Source of the DNA: a bacterium
Lineage (GTDB): Bacteria; Chlamydiota; Chlamydiia; Chlamydiales; Rhabdochlamydiaceae
Reading direction: 5' to 3'
NCBI GenBank assembly: GCA_021802305.1
Contig: JAKAAD010000020.1
Span: 1-13,114 of the forward strand
Length of the DNA: 13,114 bases
A model generated the notes under the pieces. It had not been told where the DNA came from. It made no database searches and saw nothing but the letters and a program-made list of their open reading frames with translations. This document shows, piece by piece, positions 1 through 6,686 of this stretch. The position numbers and the translations under genes are program-made. Positions within the stretch are counted from its first letter, which is position 1; every line of letters starts with the position of its first letter.

Positions 1-375
1 CTCCATTCCACCTCGTTTTGATGGAGGATTTCTCCCTTGCATATTGGCAAACTCGTCTCCATGATTGAAAAAGGGATCATTACAGGAAAAATTGCCAAAA
101 GCATTGCAGACCTCATGGTGCTACATCCCCTAAAAGACCCGGAAGAGATTCTTCGCGAAAATCCCGATTTTCAACCTATTGATGCCACAACGCAGATCGA
201 TCCTCTTGTAGATCAAGTCCTCGCTGCTCATCCTCAATCCATCCGTGATTACCATGCAGGAAAAGGTCGCGCCTTCGACTTCCTGGTAGGACAGGTCATG
301 AAACTTTGTAAAGGGAAAGCTTCCCCGAACATCGTGAATGAGCTCCTATCTAATAAGTTGAAAAAACTATCCTGA
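1..375 (+). CDS. gatB: GatB, Asp/Glu-tRNA amidotransferase subunit B, C-terminal part (5' partial, frame broken near left edge)
   Basis: GatB is the tRNA-binding subunit of the GatCAB amidotransferase, which converts Glu-tRNA(Gln) to Gln-tRNA(Gln) and/or Asp-tRNA(Asn) to Asn-tRNA(Asn). What is visible is the GatB/YqeY helical tail domain: an IEKGIITGKIAKSIAD segment, then FLVGQVMKLCKGKASP and a final NELLSNKL, all typical of GatB C-termini. The gene ends with TGA at 373-375. The frame is open only from base 22, because TGA sits in frame at 19-21. The GatB-like residues begin at about ISPLHIG (28-48), so upstream coding must join from another frame between about 22 and 36. An upstream frame reading LVLMED, joined by dropping one T of 29-31, is possible but not proven. 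TTG at 37 is an unlikely true start. It converges on rpsI with a 52-bp gap that shows no clear terminator. Confidence 0.85.
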
Positions 376-427
376 CTTCCGCGCGTTGTAGCAGAACAGC
401 AAAATAGACATTGGCAAGAAAATTTTC

Positions 428-820
428 TTATCGCTTGGAGAATTGATGCCGCTTGCGTGCACCAGCACGGCCATATTTCTGACGTTCTTTTTTACGAGGA
501 TCTCTTCGCAGATATCCAAGCGCTTTGAGATCGTGACGCCGTTCTCCATTTTCTAATACGAGAGCACGCGCAACGCCCAACCGAGCAGCCTCACTCTGAG
601 CAGTCCTTCCTCCGCCCCTTAAACGAATAGTAAGGTCATAGCGATCAACAGCTGTTACTTTATGCAGCGGAGCCAACGCGATTTGTCTTAAAAGTGGATC
701 CGGGAAAGCTTCTTCAAAACTTTTCCCGTCGACTGAAATTTTGCCAGAACCTGGAGAGAGCCTCACAGCTGCAACAGCTGTCTTTCTTCTTCCTATGCCA
801 ATAAATTCTTTCTCTTTCAT
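428..820 (-). CDS. rpsI: 30S ribosomal protein S9
   Basis: S9 is a small-subunit head protein whose C-terminal tail reaches the ribosomal P site. The 130-residue product is full length for the family. It starts with GIGRRKTAVAAVRL, has the central LRGGGRTAQSEAARLGVARAL signature, and ends with the basic tail KYGRAGARKRHQFSKR, whose final Arg is the tail residue that contacts P-site tRNA. The ATG at 818-820 lies 3 bp after the rplM stop, so it is very probably translated from the same mRNA as L13, the usual rplM-rpsI order in bacteria. No promoter of its own is evident. Nothing is missing or frameshifted. Confidence 0.97.
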   Translation of the reverse strand: MKEKEFIGIGRRKTAVAAVRLSPGSGKISVDGKSFEEAFPDPLLRQIALAPLHKVTAVDRYDLTIRLRGGGRTAQSEAARLGVARALVLENGERRHDLKALGYLRRDPRKKERQKYGRAGARKRHQFSKR

Positions 821-823
821 AGC

Positions 824-1276
824 TTACACGTGTACTTGAATGGGTTGTTGTGCTTGCATATCGTGCTGTTCGCCAGCAAAGATGCGCAGTTTTTTCAATT
901 GGGCATTCGAGAGGCGCGTTTTAGGCATCATCCCTTTAATCGCATGCCATAACAAATATTCTGGCTTGCGCGCGCGCATGATGTGACAAGGAATTTCGCG
1001 CTCACCACTCATAAATCCCGTATAGTAACGATAGGTTTTTTGCTGTTCTTTCGCTCCAGTGAGATGCACTTTTTCTGCATGGATGATGATCAATCCATCT
1101 CCCGTATCTACATGGGGAGTAAATTGCGGCTTGTGCTTGCCACGCAAAATTTTCGACGCTTCTGAAGCAAGACGCCCCAAGGTCTTTCCTGTAGCATCGA
1201 TCAAGAGCCACTTGCTTGTCTTCTGAACCTCTTCTTTTTTCGCTAACGTTGTTTTCGGAATCTTTGCCTGTCTCAT
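824..1276 (-). CDS. rplM: 50S ribosomal protein L13
   Basis: L13 is an early-assembling large-subunit protein. The 150-residue product shows the family core WLLIDATGKTLGRLASEASKIL near residues 23-44, then GKHKPQFTPHVDTGD and the MMPKTRLSNAQLKKLRIFAG signature near residues 115-134. It carries about 18 residues ahead of the core (MRQAKIPKTTLAKKEEVQ), longer than the short start of E. coli L13. From memory, chlamydial L13 has a similar Lys/Thr-rich leader with TTLAK, which supports this ATG and the lineage. It is the first gene of the rplM-rpsI pair. Upstream it diverges from miaB; no strong Shine-Dalgarno or promoter is visible. Confidence 0.97.
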   Translation of the reverse strand: MRQAKIPKTTLAKKEEVQKTSKWLLIDATGKTLGRLASEASKILRGKHKPQFTPHVDTGDGLIIIHAEKVHLTGAKEQQKTYRYYTGFMSGEREIPCHIMRARKPEYLLWHAIKGMMPKTRLSNAQLKKLRIFAGEQHDMQAQQPIQVHV

Positions 1277-1481
1277 AACGAAGCCAGTTTACTTTCTTGG
1301 TCCATTTTTGGCTATACCCAAAATGTGATCCTATTCTCACACAAATCAACTCAAAAATTATTTTGGACCCGTTTCCACGAGCCATTGTTTGCTTCTACAG
1401 TCAAAAATACGCGACTTTACGCAACGAGACACTAGATTTTTTCCTCTTCTTCGCGCTAGACTAGTGACACTAAAAGTAATT

Positions 1482-2783
1482 ATGAAAAAGTTTTTCATTC
1501 GCACATACGGTTGCCAAATGAACGAGCTCGACTCCGAAGTCATGATTGGAATGCTCGAAAAACGGGGGCTCGAGCGCGTAACTGAAGAAGATGAAGCGGA
1601 ACTCATCCTCTTCAACACATGCTCCATTCGCGACCTTGCAGAGCGCAAGGTCATGGGTAAAATTGGCCAACTCAAACATCAAAACAAACGAGCGATTATT
1701 GGCGTTACCGGTTGCATGGCCATGGCTAAAAAAGAAGCACTTTTCCAGAAATTACCCCATATCGATTTTGTTCTTGGGACGAATAATATTCACGCTCTCG
1801 ATGATGTCTTGGATGAGGTTCTCGCTAAAAAATCACAAGTCATCCGAACGGACAAAACATTTGAACAAGAAATCGATTACCTGGCTGCAAAGCGAGAAGA
1901 TCCTGTGAAAGCCTATGTTTCTATCATTCGAGGCTGTGATAAATTTTGCACCTATTGTGTCGTTCCCTATACGCGAGGCAAAGAGGTTTCCCGATTACCT
2001 GAAGATATCGTAGAAGAGTGCAAACGCCTCGTGCAACAGGGATACAAAGAAGTCACCCTGCTTGGGCAAAATGTCAATAGCTATGGCAAAGACAAACCCG
2101 AGTGGAATTGCCTCTTTCACGACCTACTTTATCAACTAGATCGCATTCCAGGGCTGGCACGAGTGCGTTTTATGACCTCGCACCCCGTAGATATTACTGT
2201 ACAGCTCATGGAAGCTATTAGAGACCTTCCCTCTGTCTGTGAATTTGTTCACTTCCCGCTCCAAGCAGGATCCAATCGCATTTTGCGCAAAATGCACCGC
2301 ATCTACACGGTAGAACAATATCTCGAAAAAGTGCATCTTCTGCGCGAGATCGTCCCTAATGTCTCCTTGGGAACGGACATAATCGTTGGTTTCCCTACGG
2401 AAACTGAAGAAGAATTCGCGGAGACCTATCGCCTTTTTAAAGAAATTAAATACTCGGTTGCCTTTCTCTTCGCGTATAGCGCCCGAAAGGGAACACCTGC
2501 ATTTCGTTGGAAAGATGATGTACCGGAAGAAATCAAACAAGAACGTCTCCAACGCCTTCTTTCTCTATATCACGAAATTGCAGGAGAAGAAAAAAAGGAA
2601 ATGTTAGGGCAAATCGTCGAGGTACTCGTCGAGCGCCGCAATAGAGATGAGCGCTTTCTCAAGGGGCGTACCCGTTGTTGGAAAAATGTCATTTTCGAAG
2701 GAAGCGATGATCTTATTGGCACGTTGCAACTCATCAAAGTGACCGGCTATAGTCACCAGACTCTCATTGGACAGAAGGCGTGA
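1482..2783 (+). CDS. miaB: tRNA-2-methylthio-N6-isopentenyladenosine-37 methylthiotransferase MiaB
   Basis: MiaB is a radical-SAM enzyme that adds a methylthio group to i6A37 of tRNAs reading UNN codons. From the ATG at 1482 the protein has 433 residues, normal for the family. The N-terminal MTTase domain supplies three cluster cysteines: C11 in TYGCQMN, C47 in NTCSI and C78 in TGCMA. The radical-SAM motif CxxxCxxC is C152, C156, C159 in RGCDKFCTYC. A TRAM-type RNA-binding segment closes the protein (about residues 370-433). The frame is open upstream to 1389, but those 31 codons look non-coding and the conserved KKFFIRTYGCQMN start favours 1482. Only a weak Shine-Dalgarno is seen. Among the related families, RimO and MtaB are less likely because CQMN and the SIRDLAERK context are MiaB-like. 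Confidence 0.93.
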   Translation: MKKFFIRTYGCQMNELDSEVMIGMLEKRGLERVTEEDEAELILFNTCSIRDLAERKVMGKIGQLKHQNKRAIIGVTGCMAMAKKEALFQKLPHIDFVLGTNNIHALDDVLDEVLAKKSQVIRTDKTFEQEIDYLAAKREDPVKAYVSIIRGCDKFCTYCVVPYTRGKEVSRLPEDIVEECKRLVQQGYKEVTLLGQNVNSYGKDKPEWNCLFHDLLYQLDRIPGLARVRFMTSHPVDITVQLMEAIRDLPSVCEFVHFPLQAGSNRILRKMHRIYTVEQYLEKVHLLREIVPNVSLGTDIIVGFPTETEEEFAETYRLFKEIKYSVAFLFAYSARKGTPAFRWKDDVPEEIKQERLQRLLSLYHEIAGEEKKEMLGQIVEVLVERRNRDERFLKGRTRCWKNVIFEGSDDLIGTLQLIKVTGYSHQTLIGQKA

Positions 2784-3043
2784 TCCAGCTTGAGCTGCAT
2801 AAGATTCAATAACGCGTAAAACGCCGTTTTCTCGATCTTTTGATCGACGAGATCGCGTCTTTGCTTTTGGTATCGCCTTTTCTTGTCATTATAAAGAGAT
2901 TTTTTCTCATGAGCTTTCAAAACAATGCGAATATTTTCTAAGATTGTTTGGATCAATTCCCAATCGAAAAGGATACGCCTCATCAGCATTCCTTCAATAA
3001 AATTCTTTAAAGAAGTAATGTCTTTTATTGTGGTTAACTGCAT
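2753..3043 (-). CDS. small basic hypothetical protein (96 aa)
   Basis: I do not recognise this protein. The 96-residue product starts at ATG 3041-3043 and is rich in Lys, Arg and Gln. A central KKRRYQKQRRDLVDQ block is followed by a Leu-rich, probably helical stretch, ALLNLMQLKLDHAF. There is no signal peptide or membrane segment. Codon choice looks coding (many GAA, AAA, GAT, CAA), and a promoter-like pair lies just upstream. Against it, there is no Shine-Dalgarno and the last 31 bp overlap the 3' end of miaB antisense. If it is not a gene, 2784-3114 is an AT-rich spacer. It lies on the same strand as, and downstream of, the POTRA protein gene, so the two could share a transcript. Confidence 0.45.
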   Translation of the reverse strand: MQLTTIKDITSLKNFIEGMLMRRILFDWELIQTILENIRIVLKAHEKKSLYNDKKRRYQKQRRDLVDQKIEKTAFYALLNLMQLKLDHAFCPMRVW

Positions 3044-3053
3044 GTTTAGTAAG

Positions 3054-3083
3054 ATTTTATCAAAATTTGATTAAATAAGGCAA
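3054..3083 (-). promoter_or_regulatory. candidate sigma-70-type promoter for the 96-aa ORF
   Basis: On the minus strand, TTGCCT (3078-3083) and TAAAAT (3054-3059) are separated by 18 bp: 4/6 and 5/6 matches to the consensus. Only 10 bases lie between the -10 element and the ATG at 3043, so a transcript from it would be almost leaderless. The region is AT-rich, so a chance match is possible. Confidence 0.35.
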
Positions 3084-3114
3084 TTAAAAACTGCATCGCG
3101 GCAACAGAATGCTA

Positions 3115-3480
3115 TCAAGGCCAAGAACGAGCTTCCGTGATTTCAATGATGAGCTCCCCAGAATGTACATGTTGTTTTTTAATAAAAACACATGTGGAAT
3201 CGTACCCCTTATTCACGTATTCCTGTTGCAGAGCAAAACAGAGGGACCTTATTTCCTTTGCAGTAAGCTCCCTGTTTAGATAAGGAGAGACAATTTCGTG
3301 CATTTCCTTTGCAGTAAGTGCCATATTTCCCTCGACGCGAATCGACCGAACTCGCATACTCTTAAGATCTTGCGTCTCGACCTCCACGCATCCCTGTTCT
3401 GCTTTTGCGAAGAAAGAATCGTCTGTCCGAAAGAGCAATATTCCCAAGGATGCACAAAACAAAAATAAGGATGTTCGCAT
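3115..3480 (-). CDS. secreted single-POTRA (POTRA_2-like) protein, 121 aa
   Basis: From ATG 3480 the product is 121 residues. It begins with a signal peptide: MRTSLFLF, a hydrophobic core to about residue 17, and a plausible cleavage site after AKA at 25-27, so export across the inner membrane is expected. The rest matches the shape of one POTRA domain of the ShlB/FhaC (TpsB) kind: VRSIRVEGNMALTAKEM at 44-60, an LNRELTAKEIRSLCFALQ helix, YVNKGYDSTCVFI at 88-100, then SGELIIEITEAR at 107-118. In TpsB and BamA/Omp85 proteins, POTRA domains precede a 16-strand beta barrel and bind the secreted substrate; no barrel follows here and the stop comes right after the POTRA. A TTG start at 3489 is possible but less likely. 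It diverges from glyQS. It could be a truncated TpsB remnant or a dedicated periplasmic adaptor. Confidence 0.7.
   Translation of the reverse strand: MRTSLFLFCASLGILLFRTDDSFFAKAEQGCVEVETQDLKSMRVRSIRVEGNMALTAKEMHEIVSPYLNRELTAKEIRSLCFALQQEYVNKGYDSTCVFIKKQHVHSGELIIEITEARSWP
3251..3318. repeat. 17-bp direct repeat inside the POTRA gene
   Basis: ATTTCCTTTGCAGTAAG occurs at 3251-3267 and exactly again at 3302-3318, 51 bp apart, so the two copies are in the same frame. On the coding (minus) strand they encode the two LTAKE segments at protein residues 55-59 and 72-76. Confidence 0.85.
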
Positions 3481-3597
3481 AGATAACAAAATTTTTTCTT
3501 ATCATTATCCAAAAAGAAATCGATAGCAAGGACGATCTTAGAGTCTCTCAACGAACGACTCTTACGGATTAAACCTCAGCATGGCATAACTATAGCA

Positions 3598-6500
3598 ATG
3601 CTTACCTTCCAAGAAATCATCGTACAATTGAATCGCTTCTGGGAAAAACAGGGATGCCTCTTGCACATGGGACATGACCTTGAGGTAGGTGCAGGAACGT
3701 TTAACCCAGCGACCTTTTTGCGCTGCTTAGGCCCTGAACCTTACAAAACTGCGTACGTAGAGCCTTCTCGTCGACCTCAAGATGGACGCTATGGGGACAA
3801 TCCCAATCGCTTGCAACTTTTTCACCAATACCAGGTTGTTTTAAAACCCTCTCCTGAAAATGTGCAAGAACTCTATCTAGAATCACTGGAAAGTTTAGGT
3901 TTAGATCTCCATCAGCACGACATTCGCTTTGTACACGATGACTGGGAATCTCCTACGCTTGGAGCTTGGGGATTGGGATGGGAAGTCTGGTGCGATGGAA
4001 TGGAGATCACTCAGTTCACCTATTTTCAAGCACTTGGGAGCACTGTTTTAAAACCCATCCCCGTTGAAATTACCTATGGATTAGAACGTCTCGCACTTTT
4101 TTTGCAAAATAAAGATAGCCTTTTCGACGTGCTTTGGAATCGCGAGTATTCGTTGCGAGAAATCATCCATCAAAACGAGGTGGAATGGAGCCTTTACAAC
4201 TTTGAAGAAGCTTCCGTAGATCTCTGGAGAACGCACTTTCTCGATTTTGAGCGCGAAGCAAAAGCACTCATCACTCGTCATCTCCCTATTCCAGCGTACG
4301 ACTTTGTCATCAAAGCATCCCATGCATTCAACATACTCGATGCGCGGAGAGCCATTTCTGTCACGGAACGCACGGGATACATCGCTCGTATCCGAGAGCT
4401 TTCAAGGCTAGTAGCTACAGAAATCATTGCTTCTCGAGAAAAGATGGGATTCCCCTTGCTCGCAAAGGGACAAAAGAAAAAGACAAAAGCCCCATCGCTA
4501 ACGACTAAAAAGATCTCTTTTGATCCCAAAAAGAAACACACCCTTTTACTCGAAATTGGATCAGAGCAATTGCCTCAAAGTTTTATCCCTATCGGAGAGA
4601 AAGAGCTTGAAGAACGCATGCGCACGCTTTTGACAGAAGAGGGAATTTCCTTCTCGAACGTCCATCTCTTTGGCTCACCACAAAGACTTGCTTGCCAGGT
4701 CGATGGAGTAGATGAGGGCACTCTCTCTAAAGAACACGTACGGCGCGGGCCTGCAATCCATGTAGCCTTCGACTCTACAGGGAAATTAACTCCTCAAGGG
4801 AAAGGATTTTTGCGCTCTTTGGGCATAGAGGATGCATCATTACAACAAATTGAAAAAGGAATCGTTCCCAACGCCTTTCTCGAGCTTGTAAAAGGCGTCC
4901 CCTATCTCTTTGGAAAAAGCAAAGAACCCGGTCGCTCTACCATTGAAATTTTGTCGACGCGTCTTCCCAAGCTCATTCGCGATCTTCCTTTCCCCAAAAA
5001 GATGCGCTGGGGAGAAAGCGATCTCGCTTATGCACGCCCCATCCATTGGATTACTGCTCTCTTTGGTACACGCATCATCCCCTTTCGCATAGATCATTTG
5101 CAATCAGGACGCACAAGTAAAGGTCATGCGCAACTTGCTCCCGCGGTTTTTTCTCTTAAAGATGCCAACGCGTACGTCTCTATGCTACAAAAACACTACG
5201 TGCTTGCATCCACAAAAATGCGCAAGGAGCGCATCCTCAAACAACTTACTTCGCTTGAAAAGAAAACCCAATCCACTATCCAAGAAAAAGAACGCGTGCT
5301 CAAAGAGGTTCTCTATCTCACGGAATGGCCAACGGTTACCGTCGCAACATTTGATCCTAAATTCCTCTATCTTCCCAAAGAAGTGCTCATCTCAGAAATG
5401 ATTGCGCATCAAAGAGTTTTTCCCATCGTGAATAAAACGCAGCATCTCGTGAATTCCTTCGCCATTGCTGTTGACACGAAGCCCAATGAAACGATCAGAC
5501 GCGGTAACGTACGCGTTCTCTCCGCTCGACTTGCGGATGGCGCTTTTCTGTACGAAAAGGATCTTCGCACTCCTCTTGCGCAATGGAATGAAGCGTTAAA
5601 AACCATGGTCTTTCAAAAAGAGCTGGGCTCCATGTTTGAAAAAGTAGAACGACTCACATCACTCTGCACGCTTCTTCATCGATACATGGCTCTTGGAGAT
5701 CACAATAAAGTGCGTAGAGCTGCACTCCTTTCTAAAGCAGATCTCGCCTCAGGACTCGTTGGCGAATTCCCAGAACTTCAAGGAACTGTTGGAAAAATTT
5801 ACGCAATGGAACAAAAGGAAGATCGCGAAGTTGCACAAGCCTTAGAAGAACAATACTTGCCTAGGCATGAAGGCGACTCTCTTCCTCAAACACCGGTTGG
5901 CATCATTCTTTCGCTAGCAGATAAAATGGACAACCTTCTCAGTTGTTATAGCATCGGTGCGGAACCCACTTCTTCTCATGATCCCTATGGACTTCGCAGG
6001 CAAGCAATTGGCTTTCTGGAAACCTGCATTGTATCGAAAGTCAGTGCAAACCTCGAAGAGCTCTTCGGAGAAGCACTCTCCTTTTTCCCTAAGCTCCAAT
6101 CGCTCTCCCATCTCTTTGCTTTTCTTCTTGTACGTTTAAAAGGCATCTTTGAAGAACGTGGGTTTGCGAAAGAAGAGGTGAACGCAGTGCTTGCAAGTAG
6201 ACCCTTTGATCCCTTCGATCTCTTTTGCAAACTCGAAGCACTCCACGCCTTTCGAACTTCTAGCGATGCCTTTGCGCAACTTTATGAAGTACATAAGCGC
6301 GCAAAAGGCATTCTCGAAACGGACGCCCTGCATACAGTGCACCCCGCACTCTGTACACATCCTGCCGAACAACAACTTCTCAAAACCTTGGGACACGTGC
6401 GCAAACAATGGAGCGGCCTTCTCAAACAAAAACGTTACCTCGATGCATTTCATCTCATGGCCTCCCTTCAGCCCCCCCTTGCTCATCTTTTCGACACTGT

Positions 6501-6609
6501 TCGCATCTTAGATGAGGACCCCAAACTGAAAGAGAATCGAATAGCTCTTCTCCAAGAGGTCTTTGCACTATTTCGCGATCTTCTCGATGTGGGGCAACTG
6601 CACGCTTAA
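3598..6609 (+). CDS. glyQS: glycyl-tRNA synthetase, fused alpha and beta chains
   Basis: This is the bacterial-type GlyRS, which charges tRNA(Gly), with both subunits in one 1003-residue chain. Residues 1 to about 290 are the alpha (catalytic) part: QEIIVQLNRFWEKQGC at 5-20, AYVEPSRRPQDGRYGDNPNR at 52-71, then a DDWESPTLGAWGLGWEVW block and an EITYGLERLALFLQ helix. A Lys-rich linker (about 295-315) leads into the beta chain, which opens with LLEIGSEQLP near 317-326, has VGEFPELQG near 721-729, and ends with a helical domain at LLDVGQLHA. In most bacteria these are separate glyQ and glyS genes; the fusion is known from Chlamydia, and this length agrees with what I recall there. The ATG at 3598 is followed at once by conserved sequence. 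A weak promoter-like pair (TTACGG, 17 bp, CATAAC) lies just upstream. It converges on pfp. Confidence 0.96.
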   Translation: MLTFQEIIVQLNRFWEKQGCLLHMGHDLEVGAGTFNPATFLRCLGPEPYKTAYVEPSRRPQDGRYGDNPNRLQLFHQYQVVLKPSPENVQELYLESLESLGLDLHQHDIRFVHDDWESPTLGAWGLGWEVWCDGMEITQFTYFQALGSTVLKPIPVEITYGLERLALFLQNKDSLFDVLWNREYSLREIIHQNEVEWSLYNFEEASVDLWRTHFLDFEREAKALITRHLPIPAYDFVIKASHAFNILDARRAISVTERTGYIARIRELSRLVATEIIASREKMGFPLLAKGQKKKTKAPSLTTKKISFDPKKKHTLLLEIGSEQLPQSFIPIGEKELEERMRTLLTEEGISFSNVHLFGSPQRLACQVDGVDEGTLSKEHVRRGPAIHVAFDSTGKLTPQGKGFLRSLGIEDASLQQIEKGIVPNAFLELVKGVPYLFGKSKEPGRSTIEILSTRLPKLIRDLPFPKKMRWGESDLAYARPIHWITALFGTRIIPFRIDHLQSGRTSKGHAQLAPAVFSLKDANAYVSMLQKHYVLASTKMRKERILKQLTSLEKKTQSTIQEKERVLKEVLYLTEWPTVTVATFDPKFLYLPKEVLISEMIAHQRVFPIVNKTQHLVNSFAIAVDTKPNETIRRGNVRVLSARLADGAFLYEKDLRTPLAQWNEALKTMVFQKELGSMFEKVERLTSLCTLLHRYMALGDHNKVRRAALLSKADLASGLVGEFPELQGTVGKIYAMEQKEDREVAQALEEQYLPRHEGDSLPQTPVGIILSLADKMDNLLSCYSIGAEPTSSHDPYGLRRQAIGFLETCIVSKVSANLEELFGEALSFFPKLQSLSHLFAFLLVRLKGIFEERGFAKEEVNAVLASRPFDPFDLFCKLEALHAFRTSSDAFAQLYEVHKRAKGILETDALHTVHPALCTHPAEQQLLKTLGHVRKQWSGLLKQKRYLDAFHLMASLQPPLAHLFDTVRILDEDPKLKENRIALLQEVFALFRDLLDVGQLHA

Positions 6610-6686
6610 AGCGACGCCTTATGACTCATATTCCATGGAAAAGATCTTTGGATGCTCTGCTATTGACCTGAGCGCCAAACAGGTTG

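Noticed and set aside
1389..1481. Upstream extension of the miaB frame (31 codons).
   Set aside because: The extension does not resemble MiaB, and the conserved KKFFIRTYGCQMN start sits at 1482.
2832..2847. Perfect hairpin TCGATC-TTTT-GATCGA as a miaB terminator.
   Set aside because: The stem is only 6 bp, no T run follows on either strand, and it lies inside a possible coding sequence.
3540..3562. AGAGTC/GACTCT hairpin with an 11-base loop upstream of glyQS, considered as a T-box or leader element.
   Set aside because: It is a single short stem with no T-box consensus, no specifier domain and no terminator/antiterminator pair; it may also belong to the divergent POTRA gene promoter region.
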